A stretch of DNA of 64,000 bases from Blakeslea trispora (GCA_025331445.1 JAIWNE010000073.1:99663-163662); one strand, 5' to 3'; shown: positions 23,977 to 36,871, numbered from the stretch's first letter. Made by a program: numbers and translations. The notes: a model not told the origin generated them from the sequence alone.

Positions 23977-26900
23977 ATGTCTTCTCATATTTGTGTCATT
24001 TGTAACTCAACTTTCGATAGCTCCTTTGCTCTCAGCATCCACTTCGATGGATGTTTAGAAGAAGACACTTGAAATGCACCTGCTAATTTCAGATCAGAAA
24101 ACGTTGCAAACACGCAGATGTCTGATGTTGAAATGGATGAACCAACTGTTACTCTCGATGAAGAACAACCAGAGACAAGTAAGTGATACCGGATTTTATT
24201 AATACAAAATCAATGTTCTTACCTCTGTCAAATGTAGTTGAAAGCAATCCTGTTGTCATTGAACGGACCGAAGAAGCAACTTTAGACGATTTCCATATGA
24301 CGGGTATGCAGTTCATTCAACTGTTCGACAAATACAAAATGCCTCGTCAAGGACAAAGAGAAGCGATCAACTTTATTAACACCCATATTTACAACACGGT
24401 GTCAATGCTGGTAAATATCAATTCTCATTTTTAATCAACTTCTTGATATTTATCTTTAACTTTCACTTATGTAGTACCTTTTGTATCAAGATACTTTAAG
24501 TCGCCTGATACATACAGACGTATCATGAAAAGAGATTCAACTGCCACTGTCCAACACGATGTATGTCCCAAGGGTTGCTACATGTTTCCAGTTGGTCGCC
24601 CTGACATCATGACCTGTCCAAACCCCAATTGTGGAGCCCAGAGATATAAAAAGGCTGATGAAGTCATCGTCTTGACCAGTTCGTTACAGTTCAACCATAC
24701 CGACTTTTTGCCTGCTTTGGTTCCTGTTTCGACTTTGGCATATACATCGATTGCACAAAAACTGACTCAGTTCTTTGCTGATGAGACTCGAGATGAGATG
24801 TTGTCTTATCGCAAAACCTACTTTGATGACAATGCTCTCAACAACCACTACCGGGATTACTTCTCTGGCGAAGCATACCAAAGTCTTCTCCAGCGTAATA
24901 TTGTGGATGAGAATACCATTTGTCTTGTGTTGTTTGTCGACGGCTCCCAGTTAAAGAACTCTTCCAAGCAAAACCAAACGATGGTCAACTGTTTAATTCT
25001 AAACATTCATTCTGAACAAAGGCAAGTATATTTGTATTTCATACCTTCTTAAACTTACACTTATTTGAGCTTTTGTAGAACTAAAGAATTGAACATGATT
25101 CAGGTTACTATCTGCCCAGGCAAGCCATACGACCTTGTTTCTTTCTTGCAACCTGTAATTGCTGAAGCTAATCAGCTGTACAATCGTGGCCTAGTCGTGA
25201 AGAAAAGCGGACAGGAAGTGTTCAGAGGTAACGTGGCCATTCTCGGTTTCACTGGTGACATACCCGGCATTTCCGAATTGATGGACTTCTCTGGTCATAC
25301 AAGTACCTATGGATGCCGGGTATGTACTGTCAAAGCCGACAACTCGACAGCCATTACTCCTCGTGGTAAATACTTTTCGTCTGAGGCCAATGAACGTACT
25401 GTCGAAAGTTTGATTGATGGTGACCTGGTAAGTTATTATTTTTCTTTGGCTTTGTGGTTTCATTTTCATGTACTGATTCATTCATTGTTGCAGGAACGAG
25501 GCATGCGAGGTGTATCAGAGCTGATTACAAGTCTACCTACCTTTCTTGGCTCTTTTTCTTTCTTTGGCGATGAATTACATATGGTCGGTCATGGCTTGGG
25601 ACATATGGTCTGTAACTTGCTAGATCCCACTATTAAGTACAAGTTCTATTCCCCTTTGTTGATCAACTATTCGTTTGTTGTAGGTCCTCTTTACAATCGA
25701 TCGCAATTAATGAACTGTATCTCGCGTTGGACCTTCGCAAGTAGACGAACTAATCCATCTGTTTTCGATTACACTTTTGATGGCCGCAAGCACTTCAACA
25801 GAGCTGTGGATTGGCAGTACTTTTTGCTGCATACTGTCCCTACCATGGTGTTACCTTACTTGAAGCATCGTAGGACAGAGAATGCTTTGATGAACCTCGT
25901 AAATGCCTGCTCAATTTGTCTACAAAAGTCAATTAGTCCTGATGAATTGATAGAAATGGAGAGGTAAAACTTTTGACATACATATCCAACAATCACTAAC
26001 ACCAAGTTGATTAGATTCTTCAGAAAGTGGGATGATTTCTTGATTGAAGAGGTAAATGCCAGACGGGTAACTAATCGAGTCTGGACCATGAATTGTCACT
26101 TTGCCGTTTGCCGTATAACCGCTCTGATCAAACAGCATTGACCGTTACGATACTACTCTTGTCGCTCGTTGGAAAGGACTATCAAAAGATACACCAACAT
26201 GATTCACTCTCCCACAAAGCCTCTTGCCGAAACAAGCAACATATTGGCGAGAGTGAGTTATTATACCCTTCTTAATAACCAGCGAGAGAATAAACGGTAC
26301 ATGGCTTTCCCAAGGAAAATTGATACCGACTTCATGGACCATCCTGATCAACCAGATACTTATCCACAACTTTGGGGCAAGTTTTTTCATGTTGATCTCA
26401 ACGTTGCCAGCAACATTATCAATATCAACGCAGCCAATGTACAAGATGCGTTAACTAGGTTCTACCGTCGCGTTGATCAATCAGGATCACTTTCGAATTA
26501 CTCAGGTGTTGTCTTGGCTGCACGCATGTTAAAGGAGGACACGGTCTTTCAATCCCTTTGGTATAGACAGTACCAACGTCAACTGGGCCGTCCTAACTAC
26601 TTTGTCATGTTTGAAGCTAAACTACGCAATAGGTACGATCATCCACTTGTTTATTTTATGTATTTCAAAAACTCTAAATACTCTTTATGTTATAGTCGAA
26701 GAAAGTTCTGGTACTTCGGTCAAATCATTTCGTTTTTGAAGCATCAATTAGAAGCACGAACACGGTTTTTGGTCCTGTTGTCTGTTAGTCGAAGCACATC
26801 AATGAATGGCCATGGCATTATTGCCGTCGATTTTCCAGAAGACAGTCCTACAAATGATGTGATGATTTGTGAAGTGCAAGATATCATCACATTAGTAGAA

Positions 26901-27005
26901 CTAAATAGATACAACGACGAAGATAATCAGTTTGCTCTTACCTGGCCAGAAGCAAAATACTATCAAAAGCTGTCACTTAGACTGAGAGGTGAAGACCTAT
27001 TGTAA
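23977..27005 (+). pseudogene. TNP2-family transposase of CACTA-1, two stops
   Basis: Seven exons: 23977-24178, 24238-24410, 24475-25021, 25079-25427, 25494-25963, 26015-26632 and 26696-27005. Introns are 51-66 nt. Five use GT-AG; the third (25022-25078) begins GCAAGT and is a GC-AG intron. The N-terminus is a zinc finger (CVICNSTFDSS...HFDGC). TNP2 landmarks are HDVCPKGCYMF with CPNPNCGAQRYKK (24560-24650), VDGSQLKN (about 24940), PGKPYDLVSFLQP (about 25120), and GFTGDIPGISELMDFSGHTS followed by YGCRVC (25240-25330), the usual zinc-containing core. GDELHMVGHGLGHMVCNL follows near 25570. In-frame TGA stops at 24070-24072 and 26139-26141 (expected Gly-Pro-Leu-Arg context) inactivate an otherwise well-kept gene. 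It would cut and paste the element by binding its CAC...GTG ends. Confidence 0.88.
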
Positions 27006-28520
27006 ATATACCCCTTTTAAATTAGATTGTAACATACTAGCATTTATATCATACATTGTACTTTTCTCATCATTTCATATATTGCTTGCCCGTTTCCCCT
27101 TATTCAACATTAATAACAGTATTATCTTCCATGTAAAAATAAAAGTAGAGAAGAAAGAAAAGAAGCGTTTATAAAAAAACCAATCTCTTGTACATTTAGT
27201 GCAGATGATCGTCATCTAAACATTTTAATTTGATGAAAAAAGCAGTCAAACCTGAATTTAAGGTTATTACATCTTGTCTTTCTCTCGTATTTGCTCTCTT
27301 CTTCTTTTTATTTTTTTTAACGCTCTACTTTTTATGTGCATCTTTCTAAAATCTCACTCTAAAGCTTTGAAGACTTTACTTTTATCTGTCGCAACGTAAA
27401 CGTTTAACTTGAAAAGATAACCTTACTTTGCATACATTATGGTAGAAAAAATCGGTTTTTTCCTAATACATCATGTTCGGTTTTTCTAACTATCACTTCT
27501 TTTATTATTGATATACTATATGTCAAAAGGTGCCCTACTAATCTAAAGTGATGATCATTTACATGAACTGCAGATTATGTCTTCCTTTTGGATGTAGTCG
27601 ACTAAAAAGTTACAACATACATTCAATGAGTTACCATATTGCTTTATCTTTGTCACACCTATCGTCAATGTTAGAGAATCTTCCTCCCAAGTCTAAGTAT
27701 TGACTACATTAGTTGATATATCACTTAGCATATCTACTAACGTTTATGTCATTATAGGTAAAATTGGTAGTTAACTTGGAATATATCATCTTTTTAAATT
27801 AATAGATAATCGTATTCGAATCGTCTAATTCATAAAGTATTAAAGAGGTTTACTGTTATTCAATAAAAGAAGACTCAAATCGATTAACGATTACATGATT
27901 AACGAAATATCAGCTTGAAAGCTTTGATACTTTGATACAAACTTAAAAAAGGCCAGGAAGAATTGGATTCTCTTAAAGGTTGGAGATAACGAATATTGTT
28001 GAATTTCAAGTAACATCACATTATAGGATATAATAATTCTTAGCATATCATCACTAGACAATACTAGTTTTGTCAATTCAGATACTAAGGGTTTTTATCT
28101 TAATCACCATTAAACGCAACTTCTTTTATCACTTTGAAATATTAATGCTTAGGGATCATGTAAACTTCTCTGTTTTTTCATCACAGCTTGTGATGACTGC
28201 AAGATTTAACCTTACTGGTATAAACATCGCGTTATATTCCTTATATTATTAAGTAGTTAGTTGCCTTATGCCAACACTCTCTTATGACACTCTCTCCATA
28301 TCAACTTTACACAACAACGATAGAGCTTGTTAAATATAGATATTGAGTTTTATGACAAGTATTAACATTTATTTCTGAATTTACATATTAACTACAAAAC
28401 ACTGCTTTCTTTTCATGCAGTAATTAGCAATCTTTAAAGCTACATACTCGTTTGTCAACAACTTTCAATGGTACATTCTTTTAGACATCTTTATCTTCAG
28501 ACCGAAATGGCCCTAACAAA
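27006..28520. other. Non-coding interior downstream of CACTA-1 transposase
   Basis: 1.5 kb, strongly AT-rich, with no frame that resembles a protein and no RNA gene. It joins the transposase 3' end to right-end repeat copy C. Confidence 0.5.
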
Positions 28521-30621
28521 TTGGTTCATGCAAATCCAAGACATTTTCCTTTTCAGTACAATTTTAGCTTGGATCTGTCAATGAAATCATACTTTCTTCC
28601 CATCACTGCCATATTTCTCATATATACTGGCCATTTTTTTCAATCCCCCATTTTCTTTCTTTTCTCTTTTTTTCATTATATGCACAGCAAAAGGTAAGCA
28701 CTTTTATCCCTTTTTCTTTTCAAATATCATATAATCCATCAACATCACTGACTCTTTTATTTAGCAATGACTACATGTATATCCCATTACGATGACAACA
28801 TCGCAATAATTCGACTACGCTTCTTTTTCTATTTCATAGCATCTTCCACCTCACTATCCGCATTTATTTGCTTATCATCAACTTTATTTAAACTTATATA
28901 CATACTCATCATAAGCTCTGATTGACAATCCTTTATCCATGTCACCTTCTTCTGTGCCACTTTTCACCATCTCATCCATGACTATTTGATCCAAACTGCC
29001 TGCTCTATTCCATGTTGCTCAAACTCAAACTTCTTTATTGATATCTGAATACCATCTCTATTTATGCTGCCTTTCTGGATTGATGCCTCTTTTTCAAATT
29101 ACTCTTGCCTTGGGTCTTTCGGGTTTCTCCATTTGTTTGTCTATCTTATTTTATGCACTTCGTTTACTAACTTGCTTTGTTTGTAGTCATTGTCTTGGAG
29201 CCTTTTGACAAGCACACATTCAATTGCTTACCATGCTTTCATCCTATGTCTGACTTATTCATGTCTACCTTCTTTCTTATGTGCTCATATGATCTTTCTT
29301 TCTAACTATTGCCACTGGTCATTGTCCTTAATTCAAGAGATACTTTTTCTCTCTGATATACCGTCATTTGAGTACTGAGTCTCTTCTCATGTCGCCATCT
29401 CTCTACCTCATCTTCAGAAAATAAACTCTATCCACCTATTCTCCTTCCAATATTGAGGTCTATGCTTTTGAAGGTTGCCGAATCTCTTTTTGATTGAACT
29501 TGGGTTTCCTTTCAACTTTACTGCTTATTTTTTTCTTCTTTTTGTGTCTTCATGTCGTTGTTCATGCTTGCATGTGTGCTCCATCTTAGATGAGGTTGCC
29601 TCATCTCTTTGAATCTCTTTCGCGACAAGTGAAATACCGCTTCCAGACTATTTTTACTTGGCTGTCTCACCAAATGAGCTTCTCTTTATCAACTGTTTAC
29701 TTCTGACTATTGCTCTCAATGTTGGTTGGACTCATGAGGTACCTAATCGCAACTAAAGGACACAACATGCTAATGACAAAGTACATGTGTAAAGAATCGC
29801 GTCTCATCTTTATTTTTTTCGTTTTTCTTAGACTTTCTATGCTATTCACTTTTTTCCTCTCTTGTTTCTAACTCTTGTGTGTACTGGTTACTAGTGATCT
29901 TTCAGTTGGTGTTGCTCATGACCTTGCATGTCGCTTCAAGATGGCTGTCAAGAAAAAAAAAATTACGAAAAAAAACTCTCGGTTAAGGCTGTACAATTTT
30001 CAAGCGCAGCTACTGCAAAGCGATTAAGGTGCTTATTGATGGCTCTAGTCATGGAAATTAACTCATTTCTGCTTCCTATTCTGCTTCTTATGGTCCCAAA
30101 AGGTATCTATATCAAAGTCAAGCATGCCAATCTATCTGGATATACCCAATGCAGCATTCCCATCACAAAAAAGGACATCTGAGCTACAAATCAGCCTAAA
30201 GAAAAACCCGTATATAGCATATATTTGATTCAAATTAATAAGAATAAAGAAGCTTGATTTGCCCATAATACCTAAATAATCCAATTATATTCCAAGCTCA
30301 TCCAAAAATTAAAGCGATACGATTAGCCCATTTATTGCTTATACTTCTAAAACTTGTTAAATCACTATCGCTCTATACGACGAAGGCAGTTTGTCCTTAT
30401 AACTCCCCTTTGAGACTTAAGCTGGATATGATTCGACTATAGACAACTCTTATTCAAAGTGATCCGCAAAAGGGTTTTGCCATTCAACAAATAATGTCGG
30501 ATTCTGACAGAAATCATGTCAGATTCTGACAAAAAACCTTAAACCGCCTTAATTGAATTTCAAGGTTTTCGTGTCAGATTCTGACAAAAAAAGTTCACCT
30601 CAACATCTTTAAGCTGTGGTG
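28521..30621 (+). repeat. Copy C of the CACTA right-end repeat (true right end of CACTA-1)
   Basis: Collinear with copies A and B and ends CTTTAAGCTGTGGTG at 30621, immediately before the TAT duplication and the resumed Helitron frame. This copy defines the element end. An 84-codon open frame at 29928-30182 has a relative in copy A but is broken in copy B, so I do not call it a gene. Confidence 0.88.
30495..30586. promoter_or_regulatory. Subterminal palindromes, candidate transposase-binding sites
   Basis: Three copies of TGTC(A/G)GATTCTGACA (30495-30509, 30517-30531, 30572-30586). The unit is a 7-bp inverted repeat with one central base (TGTCAGA-T-TCTGACA), within 130 bp of the right tip. 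Copies A and B keep diverged versions. Subterminal repeats near CACTA ends are known binding sites for element proteins; the role here is inferred. Confidence 0.55.
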
Positions 30622-30624
30622 TAT

Positions 30625-33279
30625 GTGTATAAAGGTCATGATCGCGCGCCTATGTCCGTTGAACAACATGATGAGATCAAATCTTTCGTTGATGCAAGAT
30701 ACGTCTCTGCACCTGAGGCTTGCTGGAGATTATTTTCTTTTCCTATGCATAAGGAGTTTCCATCCCATCAAAGACTGGCAATTCACTTAGAAGGTCAAGA
30801 ACCTGTGTATTTTAACGAGGATGAAGACATCACCAATGTGTTACAACGTGCAACTACTCAAGAGACTACTCTTACAAGTTGGTTCAAAACAAACGCTATT
30901 GATCCAAACGCTATTGATCCAAACGCAAGATCAATTTTGTATCCCTAATTTATCCGTTAAGTCAAGATGAGTTAAACAAGATTAAAGAGAGGGTTTTATT
31001 CAGTGTAGAATGAGATTGTCAATATAAATTGAGCTTGGTGACACAAAGTAGAATTGTGTCTTAAATAAATGTCTTGATTTAATGATGCATCTAGCTTACG
31101 ATACATCAATCCCAACTTTCCAGAAGAGTATGTATGGCATGATGAGAAGAAACCATGAAGATGGGAAAAGCGTATTCGTGGCTTTGGTGGAACAATTGGT
31201 AGAGTCTACGCAGTTTCTCCCAAACAAACTGAATTGTATCATTTGCGAATGTTACTTCACCATGTTTCCGGTGCTACATCGTTTGCTCATTTAAGAACAT
31301 TGAATGGTATTGTGCATCCAACTTTTCAAGATGCCTGCCGTGCTCTACACTTACTTGAGTCTGATGATCAATGGAGCCGATGTTTAGAAGAAGCTGCTCA
31401 AATCCAAACCCCTTTCAGTCTTCGCAGACTGTTTACCATTTTGTTGATTTTCTGTACGCTTGCTGATCCATATCAGCTTTGGCTGAATTTTCGAAATGAG
31501 TTATCAGAAGATTATCTTCATCGACTTAGAAATGATCCCTCTTTTGATTCAATTCTGAACAGCATCTCTGAAACTGCTTATAACAATGCATTGCTTGATA
31601 TCGACGATATTTTAGCTACTCAACACGGGACAAGCTTAACTCGCTATTCTGGATTTGTGCTACCAACTACCGATACAAGAAATGATTCTGTTAATACAGG
31701 TGTCAGCCGCTTGATTCGAGAACAAGATCGACTAAACATACTTGCCCAACAAAGTCCTGTTTCTGTAGACATTGATAGGTTCAATAACGACCAACGTCAA
31801 GTCTTTGATGAAATAATGCAATGTGTCGAAAGCGATGGCTACCAATCAACGGAGTATCCCAGAGTTTTCTTTGTTGATGGACCAGGAGGTACCGGTAAAA
31901 CCTACCTATTTAACACCCTTTTGAAAGCTGTTAAATCTGTCAATGATGGATACGCATTAGCTGTTGCATCCAGTGGTACAGCTGCTTTGCTTTTGGAAGG
32001 TGGCAGAACTGCGCATTCTATGTTCAAAATACCTTTGGAGACATCTTCAACTACTTTTTGTGATATCAAGCCCAAATCTCCTATAGCTGAATTGTTAAAA
32101 AAGACAAAGTTGATCATATGGGATGAATCATCTATGATTCACAAGTCAACACTTGAAACAGTCGATCGTACATTCAAAGACATCTTTAGTAAAACTAACG
32201 AAGCTCTGTCAAATGTTCCATTTGGTGGCCGACTTATACTGTTTGGTGGTGATTTCAGACAAGTACTTCCTGTGGTCAAAAAAGGCAACAGATCGAGCAT
32301 TGTCAATCAATGCATTAATCGATCTTTTCTATGGTCTTCTTTTTCCGTAATGAAGCTACAAATTAACATGAGAGTTCAACAAGCGCAGAAAGAGAATGAT
32401 ATTCGTCTGTCTGAAGAATTGCAACAGTTTGCAAACATGCTACTGGATATTGGTAACGGTTCTATGGACACCTTGAGAATACCTGTTTTTACCATCAACC
32501 GTATCACTGACTCTGAGTATATCAGAATTCCTGATTCAATGCTTATCCAAGGAGATAATTTGAAAAAACTTTTATCAACTATTGATCCAGAAATCTTCTC
32601 CAGTGAGATTACTGTCCATTCAAGTCTCCAGGGTTTGATCAAGTCAGCTATTCTCACACCTACTAATTCCTTTGTTGCCGAAATCAATCATCTTCTAACT
32701 GAAAGATTTCCTGGAGAATTAAAGACTTATTATAGTGCTGATAAAGTTCTTGACAGCGAACAAAGCATGGAATACCCAGTCGAGTTGCTTCACGCGATTG
32801 AGAATGGATCCATTCCACCTCATGAACTAAAATTGAAGGTTGGCTCACCCATCATGCTCCTGAGAAATCTGGATGCTTCTAATGGTTTGTGCAACGGTAC
32901 CAGACTGACAGTCAAATCACTGATGCAACATGTCATCGAAGCAACTATCGAGACTGGCGCGTTTGTAGGCTCAGTTGTGTGTATTCCCCGCATCAAGTTC
33001 ATTACTGACGCAAACGATGTAATTCAATTCAGTCTTCTACAGTTTCCTGTACGACTTGCCTTTGCAATGACTATAAACAAAGCTCAAGGCCAAACTCTTG
33101 AAAGAGTCGGCCTAGAGTTACCACAGCCTGTTTTTAGTCATGGCCAGCTTTATGTTGCTTTATCCCGTGTAAAGCAAAAAGAATCGTTAAAGATTTTAAT
33201 TGGCAAATCTACTGCTATTCCATCAAGATATGCAGTCAATCATACTAGAAACGTTGTTTACAAAGAAGTGTTCATATAG
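30625..33279 (+). pseudogene. Helitron Rep-helicase, C-terminal (PIF1 helicase) part
   Basis: Continuation of the gene cut at 13945. It opens VYKGHDRAPMSVEQHDEI, the conserved segment following the Rep tyrosines. At 30937-31095 the frame is lost in about 150 bp that could be a GT-AG intron, after which FPEEYVWHDEKK continues; one further TGA stop follows within about 10 codons. From about 31170 the frame is open to 33279 (TIGRVYAVSP, then LRMLLHHVSGATSFAHLRT). Helicase motifs: Walker A GPGGTGKT at 31879-31902, LIIWDESSM at about 32110, GGDFRQVLPVV at about 32250, and C-terminal TINKAQGQTLERVG and LYVALSRVK near 33070-33170. It would unwind the donor strand during rolling-circle transposition. 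No second endonuclease domain follows, so it is a canonical Helitron rather than a Helentron. Confidence 0.92.
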
Positions 33280-33704
33280 ACCTCTAATTTTCTTATTACT
33301 ATCATATATAATATCAATAAACTCATATATATATATATTGAAAAAAGAAAGTGTTTTTTGGTCCTGAACAAACCCATCTGATAAAACATTTGTTGATTAG
33401 GTCGAAGAAACTCATGTCTTTCTCACTGCCCCGGGACACATGTTTTTTTTTACCAAAGCGACGGTTTGAAATGCACGAAGTGTAGCGAAGGGGCTATTTT
33501 ATACCACAGCCAAGGTTCAAAAAAAATATGGGTGGGGCCCCCACATTGATCTTCTCATCGGATTAGTTGACCTGCGGCAGCACGAGCATCTTACAAAGCT
33601 TAGCGTACCGCACCATAATGAAGGTCAATAAAATTAGCACCTCCGCTGCGCTCTGGTTAATTTTCTTACCGTAATGGAGGTGTGGTTTGTAATATGCTCG
33701 TTTA
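33280..33704. other. Presumed Helitron 3' region
   Basis: 425 bp between the helicase stop and the resumed gypsy pol frame. It is GC-richer than its surroundings and includes short direct repeats (ACCATAATGAAGGT and ACCGTAATGGAGGT) and a CACCTCC/GGAGGTG pairing. The Helitron 3' terminus should be here, but I cannot fix it. Confidence 0.45.
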
Positions 33705-36648
33705 CCCTTAAGACCTTACTTGAAAAAGAGAACGTATCTTCGTCAGTATGATATTGCCGATGAACATCTCAATGCTGTAAGGGAACAAGTCAAGAAATGG
33801 TGGAAACACAAGGTGATTGAAGTTGCACAACCGAATACTGCCTTCAACAGTAGCCTGTTGGTAGTTCAAAAGAAAAATGCTCAAGGAAAATACAATGGTG
33901 ATGTTCGAGTGGTAATTGACTGTAGAATGATAAATGCTCTTTTGGATAACTCAATGTTGGACTCGTTTCCCCTTCCGCTCATATGGAAATGCACAGAAAA
34001 ATGGGACAATGCAAATTGTTTACAACGATTGATTTATCGCAAGCCTTTCATAGCTTCAAAATCAAAAAGGGAAATGATCGACAACTTACCTCATTCACTT
34101 TTGAAAATGTCCAATACTCTTTTAGGAAAGCTCTTTTTGGTCTTATTCCTATTAGCAGTGTTGTCCAACGAACTCTAACGAATCTCTTTGCTGATCTCCC
34201 CTATGTAACGATCTTTGTTGATGACATCTCTGTGGCTACAAATAATGATATGAAGTATCATACTTCCTGTGTTAAAGAAGTATTGAAACGATTAACAAAT
34301 GCTCATCTCCGTATGAATGTTGACAAGCTACACTTGGCTCAAACGTGTGTCTATATCCTAGGTTTTTGTCTATCGGGTAAGGATGGTTTAATGGTGGATA
34401 GACGCAAGATCTTGAATATTCTGGATTGGCCTCTGGTACCCAAGAATGCTCGTGAATTGTCCTCTCGCCTTGGTGTTGCTAACTTCTTCCGTGCCCATAT
34501 TTCATGTTACTCCACTCTTACTGCTCGTTTGGACAAACTCAGATATTCAAAAGATCTGCAGAATGAATGGACAAATGAACACACAAACGATTTGAAACGA
34601 TTGCAATATGCACCTGCAAATGCTCCTGTGTTGTCTTGCCCTGACACCAGGTACAAATTCAATGTAGTAACGGATAGCTCTGCTTATGGTATTGGTGGTG
34701 CTCTTTACCAGGTTATCGATAACAAGATCCACTATATCGGTTTTATCGCTCGTCGCCTTCAGCCCTCTGAGCAGAAATGGGGTTCGTCTCGTAGAGAGTT
34801 GACTGCTGTCGCTTTTGCTTTCACACGATGGCGTTCCATTCTAAAAGGAAAACGATTCAACTTGTTTGTTGATAATCATGCACTTCTTTACTTGAAGTCG
34901 AAAGAAAAGGTAAACAATGCTATCCTGAATGTATATGAAACGATCTACCAAATGGATTTTACGATTATCTTTTGTCAAGGGATCAAAAATATTTTGGCCG
35001 ACGCGTTATCTCGCATCTTTGTGCCTGCAATGCCCAAAATGCTGGAGGGGGGTGAAAACGCCTCTCGTCAAAAGAAACGAAAGAATGAAAATGAAGACAA
35101 AAGAAATGCAAAACAAAGGAAGAGAGAAAATGAAATGAAAAAGGTTAACTCCAAAAGAATTAAAAATGGAAATGGCTCAATGTGTAACAACCCAAATGGA
35201 AAAGGATGCAACAATAACACAAAGGCAAATGAAATGAGGAATGATATGAAATGTAATAATGATGTCCCTGTAATGAGAGCTAGCCATTTGCGCAGCTTAA
35301 GAGTACCAAATGAAGATGAAAGAAAGGAAATACTTTTGAAATGTCACTTACTAGGTCACTATGGTATACATGCAATGGAAAAAATGATACATTATGATTA
35401 CAATGTTCACTGGCCTGGCTTAATAAATGATATAACAAGCATCATCTCAAAATGTAATGACTGCAGACAGTTTAATTTGGGTAAACATGTCTATCATCCT
35501 CCAAAAAGCATAGCACCTGATGGTGTATGGGATCATATTGTGTTTGATCTGGGTACTTTCAATGTAACGTCTAGAAATGGTAACAACTTTATACTGGTGG
35601 TGGTAGATCTCTTCTCTCGGTTTACCATATTGAGGTCACTAAAGGACAAAATGGCCGTTACAGTAGTCAAAAAATTAGTATTTCTATTCTCGCTAATGGG
35701 CTATCCAAAAATAATCTCCCATGACAATGGAAAGGAGTTTGATAACAACTTGTTGCAGAGTATTATTGAACAATGCGGTATTGATGAACGCTTATCTCTA
35801 CCATTAAAGCCACTAGAAAATAGTGCAAAGAAGCCTTTGTAGGATTAGCCAAACGAACACTTGTAAAGCGATTGCAAGGAAAAGAAGACTTATGGGACTT
35901 GTACTTGAACTCTACTATGTACGCAATGAACCTGAAATACTCAAGACTTCACCAGTCAAAGCCATTCAATGTAATGTTTCATCGAAAGCCTAATGATCTT
36001 CAGGACTACACAAAGTTAAATCCTGTACCTCATGACAAAATGATAAATGTAAATGCACTTCATGAAAAACTTAACAATGTTGACAATGTAATTATTCCGG
36101 CTATCAAGAAACAAATACAAAATACACAAAATGCTGACAATGAATACTTTAAACGAAAACATCGCATACTCAAGAATCCTTATCCCCTCGGTTCCTCTGT
36201 AATGATCAAGTCTGTTGAAAAGAAGAATTTGGCAAAGTATGAACCTAAATATGAAGGACCTTTCCTGGTGCATGGCTACACAAAAAATGGCAGTTATATA
36301 CTGAAGGATAAAACGGATGCTCTGTTAACGAGAGATGTACCCACAACTCATATCAAATTGATTGAAAATGACAATGCGGAAAATAATGGTGAACACTATG
36401 AAGTAGAAGCCATAATAGACCACAAGGGAAATGAACCAAATTACGAGTACAAAGTAAGATGGAAAGGATACTCCGCAAATGATGATACATAGGAAACTGC
36501 AGATAGTTTCGACTCTTACGATTCTATCAGGCAATATTGGGCCAGAAGAAATGCGAACAATACAAATGATAAACGACTCCCTAAAACGATTAACAAACGC
36601 AAGGTACAAAACTGGAATGAAAAACGTAAAACGAGATTGCGTACCTAA
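33705..36648 (+). pseudogene. pol: Gypsy Pol: reverse transcriptase, RNase H, integrase, chromodomain
   Basis: Resumes at LRPYLKKRTYLRQYD. RT carries VQKKNAQGKYNGDVRVVIDCR and the active-site segment IFVDDIS (about 34213), with a frameshift near 33980. RNase H follows (VTDSSAYGIGGALYQV at about 34666, SSRRELTAVAFAF). Integrase has the HHCC zinc domain (CHLLGHYGIHA ... CNDC), Asp in HIVFDLGTF (about 35545), Asp in HDNGKEF (about 35723) and Glu in KEAFVGLAKR. A frameshift near 35820 lies just before that Glu. A C-terminal chromodomain (YEVEAIIDHKGNEPNYEYKV, RWKGY) starts at about 36400. It is cut by TAG at 36490-36492 where a conserved Trp is expected (TGG to TAG), and the frame then continues to about 36648. 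Chromodomains guide such elements to heterochromatin. The gene is dead in this copy. Confidence 0.9.
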
Positions 36649-36862
36649 GGGTAATGTAGTGATGTACCTTTTCCCCTGATTTTTCCTGATAAAGGTTTTT
36701 TGGGTTTTAATGGCCATCATGACGATCAATGATATATTACTGTTACTTTATATCTTTTTTTAAGATTTATCACCTTAGATGTCAATGTATACAATGATAT
36801 CTTGTGTCCAATGTCTGTAACGAACAGTTATGTCGAATGCTTACTTCCGTATGTTTCATACT

Positions 36863-36871
36863 GAGTGGGGG
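36863..36871 (+). promoter_or_regulatory. Polypurine tract of the gypsy element
   Basis: GAGTGGGGG lies just before the sequence TGTTGTATCAGG that I take as the 3' LTR start. This is the expected place for the plus-strand primer of reverse transcription. Confidence 0.6.

Larger units (their letters stand above)
13946..30621 (+). mobile_element. 16.7 kb CACTA-like (TNP2) DNA transposon, CACTA-1
   Basis: The left tip is CACCACGGCGTAAAG and the right tip CTTTAAGCTGTGGTG. Both are flanked by TAT (13943-13945 and 30622-30624). Removing the element plus one TAT rejoins the Helitron frame. A CAC...GTG tip with a 3-bp duplication and a TNP2-family transposase inside defines an EnSpm/CACTA-like element. 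Contents in order: 1.38 kb left arm, copy B of the right-end repeat, an inverted copy of the left arm, a minus-strand accessory gene (21541-22417), the transposase gene (23977-27005), and right-end copy C. The size is large because of internal duplication. Confidence 0.9.
11608..33704 (+). mobile_element. Helitron inserted in gypsy pol, itself split by a CACTA-like element
   Basis: The Rep-helicase gene of a canonical Helitron lies here in two halves (11855-13945 and 30625-33279). The outer limits are set only by where the gypsy pol frame stops and resumes, so they are uncertain by about 100-250 bp on each side. I could not fix the 5'-TC and CTRR-3' termini; a CTGG followed by T near 33656 is one weak candidate for the 3' end. 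Confidence 0.7.
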
